From: Streptomyces sp. NBC_01446
GTDB lineage: Bacteria; Actinomycetota; Actinomycetes; Streptomycetales; Streptomycetaceae
DNA: 64,000 nt
NCBI RefSeq assembly: GCF_026340095.1
Contig: NZ_JAPEPO010000001.1
Coordinates: 1,736,001-1,800,000, forward strand
Direction: 5' to 3'
Part shown: positions 19,805 through 28,311 of the stretch, piece by piece
How the letters are laid out: every line of letters starts with the position of its first letter
Numbering within the stretch: the stretch's first letter is position 1
Made by a program: the position numbers and the translations under genes
The notes under the pieces: generated by a model
The model's input: only the letters and a program-made list of their open reading frames with translations
Database searches by the model: none
Told to the model about the DNA's origin: nothing

Positions 19805-20058
19805 GGCGCACCCTCACATCCCAGCACATGCTTGGTTGTGCAAGTTATAGCGCGTTTTCGAGCATGTGAGATCAGCCAACCCCGTCGAATCCCGCCGAGA
19901 GTCCATGTGCACGCTCCAGAAGTCCATGCGAGAACAGGTTTCTCCTGAACGGTGGGGGGAGGGAGGTGCTTGCAGATATGTGCTGTTGCTCGTGCTCGAC
20001 AAGAGAGTGGCGGCGGGCGGCGCCAACCAGCGCTGGACGAAGCCGAGTTGATTTAGAA
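19805..20058. promoter_or_regulatory. Promoter and operator region of SIS gene
   Basis: This gap is richer in A and T than its surroundings and contains no credible gene. CACATGCT (19825-19832) and AGCATGTG (19861-19868) form a perfect inverted repeat that brackets TATAAC on the minus strand, a plausible -10 box for the SIS gene. The layout fits repression by the neighbouring DeoR protein. Confidence 0.5.
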
Positions 20059-20102
20059 GTGACCGGGCGCCGTCACAACACGCCCTACGGGCGCCCGGTC
20101 AC
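20059..20102 (-). terminator. Hairpin terminator at end of DeoR gene
   Basis: A perfect 13-pair stem: 20059-20071 (GTGACCGGGCGCC) with 20090-20102. It overlaps the final codons of the DeoR gene on the minus strand. Confidence 0.82.
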
Positions 20103-20884
20103 ACGCAGATGACTTCGATGCCCTGCGCCGTGATCTCCTCGACGAGTTCCTCGGGGGCGTCCTTGTCCGTCACCAGGATCGACACCGCGTTCAGCGCGCA
20201 CACCTGGGCGAACGCCCGTCGGCCCAGCTTCGAGGAGTCGGCCACCACGATGACCGTGCCCGCGCGTTCGGCGAGCGAGCGGTTCGCGCTGGCCTCCGAC
20301 TCGTCGTGGGTGGCCGCGCCGAAGCGCGGGTGGACCGCGTCCACACCGAGGATCGTGTAGTCGAGGGCGAGGCTCTGCAGGACGGACGTGACGAGCGGGC
20401 CGACGAGTTCGTACGAGCTCGGCCGGGCCACGCCGCCCGTGACGACGATCTTCACATGGGGGCGGATCGCCAGCTCGTTGGCGATGTTGATCGCGTTGGT
20501 GACGACGGTGAGCGCGACGCCGCCGGACGTGCCGCCCGGGTCGGTGCGGACGGCCAGTTCCCTGGCCACCTCGGAGGTCGTGGTGCCGCCGTTGATACCG
20601 ACGACGGAGCCCGACGGGACGAGTTCGGCGACCGCCTTCGCGATCCGCTGCTTCTCGTCCGCCTTGCGGGCCGTCTTGTAGCGCAGCGGCAGGTCGTAGG
20701 CGACGGAGCTCACCACGGCCCCTCCGCGCGTGCGGGTCAGCAGGGACTGCCGGGCCAGTTCGTCCATGTCGCGCCGGATCGTGGCGGAGGAACAGCCCAG
20801 TCGCTCGGCCGCCTCCGTGACATCGAGATGACCCTCATTGCCGAGTATTTCCAGCAGTTGGGTCCATCGGGCATGTGCGCCCAC
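20099..20884 (-). CDS. DeoR-family transcriptional regulator
   Basis: The 261-residue protein has the DeoR N-terminal winged helix (LDVTEAAERLGCSSATIRRDMDEL, about residues 20-50) followed by a DeoRC sensor domain with GINGGTTTSEVAREL and LGVDAVHPRFG, which binds phosphorylated sugars. GTG 20884 is the start because GAGGAG lies six bases upstream; longer readings have no similarity. It sits between the sugar ABC operon and the SIS gene, so it is the obvious repressor for both, with the sugar phosphate as inducer. Confidence 0.93.
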   Translation of the reverse strand: MGAHARWTQLLEILGNEGHLDVTEAAERLGCSSATIRRDMDELARQSLLTRTRGGAVVSSVAYDLPLRYKTARKADEKQRIAKAVAELVPSGSVVGINGGTTTSEVARELAVRTDPGGTSGGVALTVVTNAINIANELAIRPHVKIVVTGGVARPSSYELVGPLVTSVLQSLALDYTILGVDAVHPRFGAATHDESEASANRSLAERAGTVIVVADSSKLGRRAFAQVCALNAVSILVTDKDAPEELVEEITAQGIEVICV

Positions 20885-20985
20885 TTGCTCCTCCTCGCGA
20901 CGCGCGTAGCGTAACCCGCGCCGTTCTCCGCATCCAGACGTGATCATCCGCGCACCTACACGTGACCGCCTGTGTGCGCACGCGG

Positions 20986-21025
20986 GCGTGGGCGGGCCCG
21001 CCCCCTCCGACGGGCCCGCCCACGC
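20986..21025 (-). terminator. Strong terminator after the ABC/Gfo operon
   Basis: A perfect 15-pair stem: 20986-21000 (GCGTGGGCGGGCCCG) with 21011-21025, loop of ten bases. It begins 12 bases past the oxidoreductase stop on the minus strand and separates that operon from the DeoR gene. Confidence 0.92.
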
Positions 21026-21037
21026 CTGCGCTGGCTG

Positions 21038-22225
21038 CTACTCCCCTGCTTCGCGCGGCAGTTGACCGCCGTCGAAGTACGCGAGAAGCTCCGGCTCGAG
21101 CTCCGGGACGTCGTACGGCACGCCCCCCTCGCGCAGCGAGCGGGTGGCGAGCGCACCGGCGGCGACACTCATCCGGGCCGCGACGGGCGACGTGTCGGTG
21201 ACGCCGCCCTCGCGCGCGAAGCGGCAGAACTCGCCGATGATGCGCTCGTCGGCGCCGCCGTGCGAGCCCGTCGCCTCGGGCACGCGGTACACGATGTCGG
21301 CGTCCTTGCGGTAGCCGCTCGGGCCCGTGTTCCATACCCGGACCTCGTCGCCGGGGCTGTCCCCGAAGTTCTCGAGGCGGCCCTCGGTGCCGATGACCGT
21401 GTAGTTGCGGAAGTAGTCGGGGCTGAAGTGGCACTGCTGGTAGGCGGCGATGACGCCGTTGTCCAGCTGCATGTTCATCACCGACACGTCCTCGACGTCC
21501 ACGACGTGGTGCAGGTCGTGGCGCTCCGTCGGCGGCCAGTCGAACTCCTTCAGCCAGCCCTCGGGGCGCGGGGTGTCCGGCTCGCGGCGCGGCAGGTCCC
21601 CGTAGACCATGAGGTCGCCGAGGGCGTTGACGCGCTTGGTGTAGCCGCCGGCCAGCCAGTGCACGACGTCGAGGTCGTGCGCGGCCTTCTGGAGGAGGAG
21701 GCCCGTGGTGCGGGTGCGGTCGGCGTGCCAGTCCTTGAAGTAGTAGTCGCCGCCGTACGAGACGAAGTGCCGTACCCACACGGTCTTCGGCTCGCCGATC
21801 TCGCCGCGCGCGATGATGTCGCGCATGAGGCGCACGACGCCCATGTGGCGCATGTTGTGGCCGACGTAGAGGCGGGTGCCGGTCTTGTACGCGGTGCGCA
21901 GGATGGTGTCGCACTGCTCGACCGAGATGCCGAGCGGCTTCTCGACGTAGACCGGCTTGCCCGCTTCGAGCGCCTCGCAGGCGATGGCTTCATGGGTGTC
22001 GTCGGGGGTGGCGACGATGACGGCGTCGATCGAGGGGTCCTCGAGGAGCCTTCGGTAGTCGTCGACGGCGACCGCGCCCTCGTACAACTCCGGTACCTTC
22101 GCCCGAATCTGCGGGTCGAGGTCGGCCACCGCCGCCACGACCGACCCCCTGCCGGGGCGGTGCGCGGCGGTCGCCAGATTCCGTCGCAGTCCGAGCCCGA
22201 TGACGGCGATGCGCAGGTCTTCCAC
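21038..22225 (-). CDS. Gfo/Idh/MocA-family oxidoreductase
   Basis: The 395-residue protein starts at GTG 22225 (AGGAC upstream). The N-terminal Rossmann domain shows LRIAVIGLGLRRN and the catalytic EKP motif (VYVEKPLGIS); the second domain begins after KTGTRLYVGHNMRHM and contains the HDLDVVHWLAGG catalytic-type histidine region. These NAD(P)-dependent enzymes oxidise sugars, inositols or sugar acids. Being fourth gene of the ABC importer operon, it probably carries out the first catabolic step on the imported saccharide. Confidence 0.93.
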   Translation of the reverse strand: MEDLRIAVIGLGLRRNLATAAHRPGRGSVVAAVADLDPQIRAKVPELYEGAVAVDDYRRLLEDPSIDAVIVATPDDTHEAIACEALEAGKPVYVEKPLGISVEQCDTILRTAYKTGTRLYVGHNMRHMGVVRLMRDIIARGEIGEPKTVWVRHFVSYGGDYYFKDWHADRTRTTGLLLQKAAHDLDVVHWLAGGYTKRVNALGDLMVYGDLPRREPDTPRPEGWLKEFDWPPTERHDLHHVVDVEDVSVMNMQLDNGVIAAYQQCHFSPDYFRNYTVIGTEGRLENFGDSPGDEVRVWNTGPSGYRKDADIVYRVPEATGSHGGADERIIGEFCRFAREGGVTDTSPVAARMSVAAGALATRSLREGGVPYDVPELEPELLAYFDGGQLPREAGE

Positions 22226-22293
22226 GTGCGGGTGTCCTGTTCTGCGTGCGGGACGCATAGGGGTGCTGAGCGGTGCTTGCCGTGCCGGGCTCA

Positions 22294-23946
22294 CTACTTG
22301 CTGTCGGCGATGGCCTTCTCGAACTCGTCGCGCATGGCGTTGCCCGCCTCGCGCTGCCAGGTCGGCAGGATGTCCTTCTTGAAGGAGGAGAGCGGGGTGC
22401 GGCCGGCGACGATGTCCTTGACGGCCTGGTACACCGTGTCGGTCGAGGAGGCGCCCTTGTTGGCGTTGGTGTCCGAGAAGAAGCCCGTGGTCGGGTTGAT
22501 CTTGGCAAGCTTCATCAGCTCGACCTGGGCCGCGTGGATACCGCGGGTGATGTCGGGCTTGCCCGGGAGGTACAGCGTCTCGGGGGCGTTGCCGAAGAAG
22601 TTGATCGCCTGGCGGGTGGTGATGACCTCGGCGTTGCCCTTCTTGTTGAGGAGCACGTCACCGTCCTTGGAACGGGTGTGGTGCGTGCCCTCGATGCCGT
22701 TGTCCAGGAAGAGCCGCTCCTCGGTGCCGAAGGGCGCGCTGAGGTAGTTCATGACCTGGAGCAGGGTTTCGATACGGTCCTTGCTCACGGCCTTGTTGAT
22801 GGCCGTGAAGCCGACCGAGCCGTAGCCGTAGCCCCAGCTGGGGGTCATCCCCTTCTCCGCGGCGAACGGGACGACGACCTTCTCCGGCCAGTCGTACTGG
22901 TTGCTGTCGCTGAGGAAGCCGGGGAAGGACTGGACGTGCAGTCCGAGGAACCCGCCCTCCATCTTCTCCAGGGTCGTCGGCAGGTTCGGGTCCGGCCAGA
23001 ACAGCTGCGCCTTCTGGCACCTGAGGGCGAACTCCAGGCCGGCGTGGAACTCGTCGGTCTCGAAGTAGTGGGTGAGCTTCCCGCCCTCCGTGCGCCAGCC
23101 GTTGGGCGCGCCGTGCCAGTAGGCGAACTGCAGGATGTGGTTCACGTACGCCGGCTCGAGGACGTACTTCTTGCGCTTGACGTCGAGGAGTTCCTTCGCC
23201 TTGTCGAAGAAGTCCTGGGCGCTCTCGAACTGCACGCCGCCGACCGGCTTCCAGAAGTCCTCGTTCGCGACGTAGACCTGGCCCATGCGGCCGTACGGGA
23301 CCGCCATGCCCCAGATCTTGCCGTTGAAGACGGCCGTCTTCCAGGCGAACTCCGGGATGTTGGCGAGGTTCGGGTACTTCTTCACCGCGTCGCCCGACAG
23401 GTACTCGGTGAGGTCGTGGAACTTCGCCTCGAGCAGCGCGGGGACGTTCTTGAGGCCCTGGTTCGGCGGGAACCACATGAGGTCGGGCATGTCGCCGCCG
23501 GCGATGGTGGCGTTGAACTTCGCGCGGTAGACGTCGTCGGCGCCGAGGCCGTTGACGATCGTCATCTTCAGGTCGGAACCCAGGCGCTTGTTGAGCTCCT
23601 GCCAGTACGCGTTCCGGTTCATGGCCGGGGCCGCGGTCGTGAAGGTCTCGGTCAGGGCCGTGACCGGCTTGCCGTCGCCCGGCTTCTCGGTGACGCTGCG
23701 GGTCAGGTTCTTGGGGTAGCGCAGGTACGCCGGGTCGAGGCCCGCCGCGTTGCCCGGCAGGTCCGGCGCCGGGACGTTCGCGGGGACGTACGTCGGCAGC
23801 TTCAGCTTGGCCGACGCCTTGGCGCCGCCACCACCCGAGGCCGCGCCGGAACCACAGGCCGTGAGGGAACCGACACCGGCGACGGTGAGGCCGGCGACGG
23901 TCGCGGCACCGAGGAACCCGCGGCGGTTGAAGTCTCTGGAGGACAT
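22294..23946 (-). CDS. ABC transporter sugar-binding lipoprotein
   Basis: The 550-residue protein is an extracellular solute-binding protein of the large LplA/YtcQ kind that serves oligo- or polysaccharide fragments. Its N-terminus combines a twin-arginine motif (NRRGFLGAA) with a lipobox ending at C31 (SLTAC), so it is likely exported by Tat and lipid-anchored on the outer face of the membrane. YxELNKRLG, GDMPDLMWFP and WGMAVPYGRMGQVYVAN are typical of the family. It lies between the permeases and the oxidoreductase in one operon. Confidence 0.93.
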   Translation of the reverse strand: MSSRDFNRRGFLGAATVAGLTVAGVGSLTACGSGAASGGGGAKASAKLKLPTYVPANVPAPDLPGNAAGLDPAYLRYPKNLTRSVTEKPGDGKPVTALTETFTTAAPAMNRNAYWQELNKRLGSDLKMTIVNGLGADDVYRAKFNATIAGGDMPDLMWFPPNQGLKNVPALLEAKFHDLTEYLSGDAVKKYPNLANIPEFAWKTAVFNGKIWGMAVPYGRMGQVYVANEDFWKPVGGVQFESAQDFFDKAKELLDVKRKKYVLEPAYVNHILQFAYWHGAPNGWRTEGGKLTHYFETDEFHAGLEFALRCQKAQLFWPDPNLPTTLEKMEGGFLGLHVQSFPGFLSDSNQYDWPEKVVVPFAAEKGMTPSWGYGYGSVGFTAINKAVSKDRIETLLQVMNYLSAPFGTEERLFLDNGIEGTHHTRSKDGDVLLNKKGNAEVITTRQAINFFGNAPETLYLPGKPDITRGIHAAQVELMKLAKINPTTGFFSDTNANKGASSTDTVYQAVKDIVAGRTPLSSFKKDILPTWQREAGNAMRDEFEKAIADSK

Positions 23947-23985
23947 GACTCTCCTAAGGGGCGAGGAGCGGTTGAGGGTGGTGGC

Positions 23986-24966
23986 TCAGGCCTTGATGGC
24001 GCCGGTGAGAACGCCCTTGACGAAGTACTTCTGGAGGAACGGGTAGACCGCGATGATCGGCAGGACCGCGAGGATGAGCACGGCCATCGACAGGGCGGTG
24101 CTGGCGGGCAGCACGCTCACGCCGAGCGCCTTCGCGTTGAAGGTGTCGCCCTGGAGGACGTAGCTGCGCAGCACCACCTGGAGCGGCAGCTTGTCCGGGT
24201 CGTTGATGTAGAGCATCGCGTTGAAGAAGCTGTTCCAGTACGTCACCGCGTAGAACATGCCGACCACGGCGATGACGGCCTTCGACAGGGGGAGCACGAT
24301 CCGGCACAGGATGGTGAGTTCACCGGCGCCGTCGAGGCGGGCCGCCTCGTGCAGTTCGTCGGGGATGCCCTGGAAGAACGCCCGGACCACGATGATGTTG
24401 AACGCGTTGAGCAGGATCGGCGCGATCATCGCCCCGTAGGTGTCGAGCAGTCCCAGCTCCTGCACCACCAGGTAGTTGGGGATGATGCCCGGCGTGAACA
24501 GGAACGTGCCGACGACGATCAGGAGCAGCGGCTTGCCCGCGAAGGTCCGCGGCCGGGAGAGGCCGTAGGCGAGCGCGATCGTGCAGAGCAGGCTGAGCGC
24601 CGTGCCGATGACCGTGACGCCGATGCTCACGACGGCGGCGCGGGTGATGACGCCGCCGGACAGGACCACCCGGTACGCCTCGAGCGTGGGGTGCGACGGG
24701 AACAGCACGTAGCCGCCGTTCGCGGCGAGTTCGGCCTTGGAGGAGAGGCTGGTGCCGATGGCGAGCAGGAACGGGTAGCCGACGGCCACGATCATCGCGA
24801 CGATGACGATGAACTTCAGCGTCTGGGCCGCCGGGTTGGGCTGCTCCATCCAGGCGGGACGCTCGGCGGAGCCGCGGCGCTTCCTGCTGCCGGTGCGGCC
24901 CTTTCGGCTCTCCCGGCTCTCCTGGCTCTCGGGCCGCAGGGTGGTGGATATGGGCGCGGTGCTCAC
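23986..24966 (-). CDS. ABC sugar permease, YtcP type
   Basis: The 326-residue protein has six transmembrane helices and the permease EAA motif (ELHEAARLDGAGELTILCRIVLPLSKAV), where the ATPase docks. Its ending, FLQKYFVKGVLTGAIKA, is the hallmark of the YtcP branch. The GTG start at 24966 overlaps the stop of the first permease by GTGA. The N-terminal 55 residues are a basic, Ser/Arg-rich cytoplasmic extension. Confidence 0.94.
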   Translation of the reverse strand: MSTAPISTTLRPESQESRESRKGRTGSRKRRGSAERPAWMEQPNPAAQTLKFIVIVAMIVAVGYPFLLAIGTSLSSKAELAANGGYVLFPSHPTLEAYRVVLSGGVITRAAVVSIGVTVIGTALSLLCTIALAYGLSRPRTFAGKPLLLIVVGTFLFTPGIIPNYLVVQELGLLDTYGAMIAPILLNAFNIIVVRAFFQGIPDELHEAARLDGAGELTILCRIVLPLSKAVIAVVGMFYAVTYWNSFFNAMLYINDPDKLPLQVVLRSYVLQGDTFNAKALGVSVLPASTALSMAVLILAVLPIIAVYPFLQKYFVKGVLTGAIKA

Positions 24967-26012
24967 TGGTAGACCCCCTGCTCGCCGAGGCGGTGCGCGA
25001 ACTTGTTGGCGAGGACGATCATGACGAAGCCGATGACGCCCTTCATCAGGCCGGCGGCGGTGGACATGCCCCAGTCGCCGTCGACGACGCCGTGGAAGTA
25101 GACGTAGGTGTCGAGGACTTCGGAGGCGTCCCGGCCGACGTTGTCGCGCTGGAGGAGGATCTGCTCGAAGCCGACCGACAGGATGTCGCCGAGGCGCAGG
25201 ATGAGCAGCATGATCATCACGGGCCTGATGCCGGGCAGCGTGATGTGCCACATGCGGCGCAGCCAGCCCGCTCCGTCCATCGCCGCCGACTCGTAGAGCG
25301 AGGTGTCGATGGAGGCCATCGCGGCGAGGAAGATGATCGCTCCCCAGCCGGCGTCCTTCCAGACGCTCTGGGAGGTGATCAGGTAGATGAACGTGTCGGG
25401 GTTGTTCATGATGTTGCCGACGTGCACGCCGTGGTCGTTCAGGTAGCTGGTGACCGTGCCCGCGCCGCCGAAGACCTGCTGGAACATGCCGACGACGACG
25501 ACCCACGACAGGAAGTGCGGCAGGTAGACGACCGTCTGCATGAGGCGGCGGGTCTTGTTGCTGATCAGCGAGTTCAGGAAGAGCGCGAGGGCGATCGGCG
25601 CGGGGAAGTAGAGGATCAGCTGAACGGCGCTGATCTTCAGCGTGTTCCACACGGCCGTCCAGAACTCCGGCTGTTCGAGCAGGGCCTTGAAGTTGTCCCA
25701 GCCGACCAGCGGGCTTCCCTTGAAGCCGAGGTAGGGCTGGTAGTCCTGGAAGGCGATGCTGTTGCCCGCGAGCGGGAGGTAGAAGAACACCGCGAAGTAG
25801 AGGATGCCCGGCACGCACAGCAGGAGCAGGGTGCGGTCCTGCCTCAGACGCTCGCGCAGGCTCCGCCGCTCGGCGGGCTTGCGCCCCTTCCTGCCCGGCG
25901 TCCCCTTCGTGCCGGACGCCTTCTTCCTGCCCGATGTTCCGGGTGCCTCGTGCGGTAGGTCGGGCGGGTTTTGCGATGTGGGCGTGGGCGATGCGGACGC
26001 AGCGGCCGACAC
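24963..26012 (-). CDS. ABC sugar permease, LplB type
   Basis: The 349-residue protein is the partner permease, with six helices, the QDYQPYLGFKGSPLVGWDNF periplasmic-side block and the EAA motif SLYESAAMDGAGWLRRMWHITLPGI. GTG 26012 follows a perfect AGGAGGTGA. The first 50 residues are Pro/Ser/Lys-rich. It is the first gene of the operon (permease, permease, lipoprotein, oxidoreductase). No ATPase gene is present; in Streptomyces such importers usually share the multitask ATPase MsiK, which is my inference here. Confidence 0.94.
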   Translation of the reverse strand: MSAAASASPTPTSQNPPDLPHEAPGTSGRKKASGTKGTPGRKGRKPAERRSLRERLRQDRTLLLLCVPGILYFAVFFYLPLAGNSIAFQDYQPYLGFKGSPLVGWDNFKALLEQPEFWTAVWNTLKISAVQLILYFPAPIALALFLNSLISNKTRRLMQTVVYLPHFLSWVVVVGMFQQVFGGAGTVTSYLNDHGVHVGNIMNNPDTFIYLITSQSVWKDAGWGAIIFLAAMASIDTSLYESAAMDGAGWLRRMWHITLPGIRPVMIMLLILRLGDILSVGFEQILLQRDNVGRDASEVLDTYVYFHGVVDGDWGMSTAAGLMKGVIGFVMIVLANKFAHRLGEQGVYQ

Positions 26013-26604
26013 ATTCACCTCCTGCGTCGAGTGGCGAGCGAGGGTTGGTTTCACAGGGCCCTCGCGGGGGCTGCGGCCCGGCTCGCGAGGTACCGGAATC
26101 TTGCGTCAGCCTGCCAACGGATGACAAGACTTGATTGGTAACTATTTAGATCTTGCAGCTTCACGCATGAAACGCGCAGGCAACGAACACGGTCACCGCA
26201 GTCGCACGCACCGCCCCCGACCTGGGCGAAGCCGACCTTCCGTGTTTGGACTGACGACCGCTGGTCTTTGGACTTTGGTGGAAATTGCTCCCTAGGGCCC
26301 TGGACCACCCACCAGTCAGTACGTGCTCGCACCGTCGCAGCAGGGCGAGACAGGTCCAGATCCCCAGGCAGACGCCACCTCTCGGGCGCCGTCGGCGTTG
26401 CCCTCGCGCCGACCCTGGCGGGTGGTGCCACCCCGGCCCTCGCCGACTCCGCGCACGCACCCTCCGGCCCCGCACGCGTGAGCAGGCACAGCAGCGCGGC
26501 GGACGGCGAGTGCGGGGGCAGGGCGTGCAGCAGCGCTCCGTCGATGACGGCTGCCCCCGCGAGTGCGCCGGCCTTGTGCGGGGCACCGGCGCCGAGGGCC
26601 CTGA
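26013..26604. other. Promoter region of ABC operon and uncharacterised intergenic DNA
   Basis: Positions 26105-26175 are markedly AT-rich compared with the rest and probably hold the minus-strand promoter of the permease operon; TTCA-CGCA-TGAA (26160-26171) and AGATCT (26147-26152) are small palindromes. From about 26280 to 26604 the plus strand reads a signal-peptide-like run (AVGVALAPTLAGGATPALA) without a sound start, so it may be the relic of a secreted protein. I see no intact gene. Confidence 0.4.
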
Positions 26605-26960
26605 CAAGTTGCATCGCCGGATGGTTTCCGCGACCACGGCGTGCCGTGCGCGGTCCAGGGCGTCGGCGCGATGTCCCAGATCGCGTTCTCGGCGGACGGC
26701 GCCCCGACCCGCCACTACCGCGACCTTTTCACCGCCGATCCGGACCGCTACGAGCGCAAGCGCCACGAGCTGCTCGTGCGCGGATCCACGTCAACGTGTA
26801 CGGCCTCGCCTGCTGGTTCGCCTCCGCCGCACTCGAGGAGGACGACATCCGGCGCACCTGCGAGGCCGTGAACGAGGCGTTCGCGGCGCTGTTGACGGCC
26901 CTGCGCGCCCCCTCTTGCCCCACGCCGCCAGATGGCGCAGGATGTGCCCGGCGCGCGTGA
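26605..26960 (+). pseudogene. Class III aminotransferase C-terminal remnant, frameshifted
   Basis: Two frames joined at about 26783 give a sequence resembling the C-terminal 110 residues of class III PLP aminotransferases such as glutamate-1-semialdehyde aminomutase: DHGVPCAVQGVGAMSQIAFS, HYRDLFTADPDRYERKRHEL, then in the next frame IHVNVYGLACWFASAALEED and IRRTCEAVNEAFAALLTAL. Family members read 'RGVYLPPS..EAWFVSAAHTEEDIERT' at this place. The shift is explained by loss of one base in CGCGG-ATCCAC. The PLP-lysine part and the rest of the gene are absent and a TGA at 26602 closes the frame upstream. This is a dead fragment; the exact parent enzyme is unclear. Confidence 0.65.
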
Positions 26961-27067
26961 TCATGCTCTAAGTCGCGCGCTTTCAATCACCTTCGCGCAC
27001 GACGTTGCGCAGTGCAGCCCGACGCACTCCCTTCACGCATCCACCTCCATCACAGGCAGGGTTTTCG

Positions 27068-28264
27068 ATGACTGGACGCTTCACCCGTTCCCTCAAGCGG
27101 CGGTCCGTGCCGCTCCTCGCGGCGCTCGGCCTCGCCGCCGGAGCCGGCCTGGCCTCCGCCCCCGCGGCGAACGCGGACGACGCCATCGGCACGACCCCGG
27201 GGACGTACACCTACTACTCGTTCCCGTCGGCGACCGACGGGCTCGGCGAGGTCACCTGGTCCACGACGGTCGAGAAGGACCCCGGCTACAACGCGAACAC
27301 CTTCTGGAGCCACCAGTTCGGCTTCAACGTCGGCAACGGCGCCTACATCGGGATGCAGCGCAACGGCGGCGACAAGCCGACGTTCCTGTTCTCGGTGTGG
27401 GACAGCTTCGAGCGCAAGCCCGGCTCGGAGGGCAGCTACTGTCTCCAGTTCGGCGGTGAGGGCGAGGGGTCCAGCTGTCGCATGAACCACGACTGGGAGG
27501 AGGGGCACACCTACACCTCCACGGTCGCCTACGAGGGCGACGGCTGGTTCGGCGCCACCATCCACGACAAGACCACGGGCGAGTCGTTCAAGCTCGGCAG
27601 CGTGCAGACGCCGGCCACCGCCATCAAGTCCACGGGCCTGATCGACTGGGTCGAGTACTTCGAGTGGAACGACCCGCGGGCCACCTGTTACGACCAGCCG
27701 TACTCGGACGCCCACTTCGGCCTGCCCACCGGCACCGCCGTCGGCGCCGGTGCGGCCGTCAGCTCGGTGACCAAGACGAAGAGCAACCCGCCCTGCGCCG
27801 CCGCCGTGGACGCGCGTCCCGACGGAAGCACCAACCAGCGTCTGGCGCTGGGCAATTCGAAGCGCGCCGAGATCACCGCACCCGGCGACAAGTGCCTCGC
27901 CCCGAGCGGCGCCGCCGAGGACGGCGCGGAGCTCACGCTCGCCGCGTGCAAGGACAACGGTCCCGGCGCCTTCGAGCAGTCCTGGGTCCTCGCGGCCGAC
28001 GGCACCGTCCGGCTGCCGTCGAACTACTGCCTGACCGCCAGCGACAAGAAGAGCGTGCGCATCGCCGACTGCGCGGGCGACATCGCCACCGGCGGCAAGG
28101 TCACCGACCCGGCCAAGCTGTGGACGTACAACCCGGGCAGGAAGACCCTGGTGAACCAGGCGACCGGGCGCTCCCTCGCCCCCGCGGGCTCCGGCGTGAA
28201 GCTCGCGCCCGCCGGACCGGACACGCAGGGCTGGCACGCGCCGGTGCCGGTCGGCGCCCCGTAG
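27068..28264 (+). CDS. Secreted DUF3472 protein with ricin-type lectin-like C-terminus
   Basis: The 398-residue protein begins with a basic stretch and hydrophobic signal peptide ending near ANADDA (residue 37), so it is secreted by Sec. The N-terminal half (GTYTYYSFPSATDG through YFEWNDPRATCYDQPYSDAHF) is DUF3472-like, a beta-sandwich domain found in secreted actinobacterial proteins of unknown function. The C-terminal part (about 265-395) with DKCLAPSG, NYCLTAS and SLAPAGSGVKLA resembles a ricin-B carbohydrate-binding trefoil. Binding of extracellular glycans is the likely role. ATG 27068 precedes the signal peptide directly. Confidence 0.82.
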   Translation: MTGRFTRSLKRRSVPLLAALGLAAGAGLASAPAANADDAIGTTPGTYTYYSFPSATDGLGEVTWSTTVEKDPGYNANTFWSHQFGFNVGNGAYIGMQRNGGDKPTFLFSVWDSFERKPGSEGSYCLQFGGEGEGSSCRMNHDWEEGHTYTSTVAYEGDGWFGATIHDKTTGESFKLGSVQTPATAIKSTGLIDWVEYFEWNDPRATCYDQPYSDAHFGLPTGTAVGAGAAVSSVTKTKSNPPCAAAVDARPDGSTNQRLALGNSKRAEITAPGDKCLAPSGAAEDGAELTLAACKDNGPGAFEQSWVLAADGTVRLPSNYCLTASDKKSVRIADCAGDIATGGKVTDPAKLWTYNPGRKTLVNQATGRSLAPAGSGVKLAPAGPDTQGWHAPVPVGAP

Positions 28265-28293
28265 GGCGCCCCGACCAGCATCAGGGCGCCCCG

Positions 28294-28311
28294 CCGATCG
28301 TCACCGATCGG
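28294..28311. terminator. Hairpin between convergent secreted-protein genes
   Basis: CCGATCG (28294-28300) pairs with CGATCGG (28305-28311) around TCAC. It lies between the DUF3472 gene and the beta-helix gene and overlaps the latter's stop; two GGGCGCCCCG direct repeats precede it. Confidence 0.6.

Noticed and set aside
19866..20051. 61-codon ORF in the SIS promoter region
   Set aside because: No ribosome site, mixed codon use, and the region is better explained by promoter and operator elements.
22273..24972. 899-codon plus-strand ORF opposite the sugar ABC operon
   Set aside because: Antisense shadow rich in Arg, Glu, Asp and Val; the minus-strand lipoprotein and permease have full family motifs.
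26051..26614. 187-codon minus-strand ORF in the decayed gap
   Set aside because: No similarity or start context; it overlaps the permease promoter and the remnant-bearing DNA.
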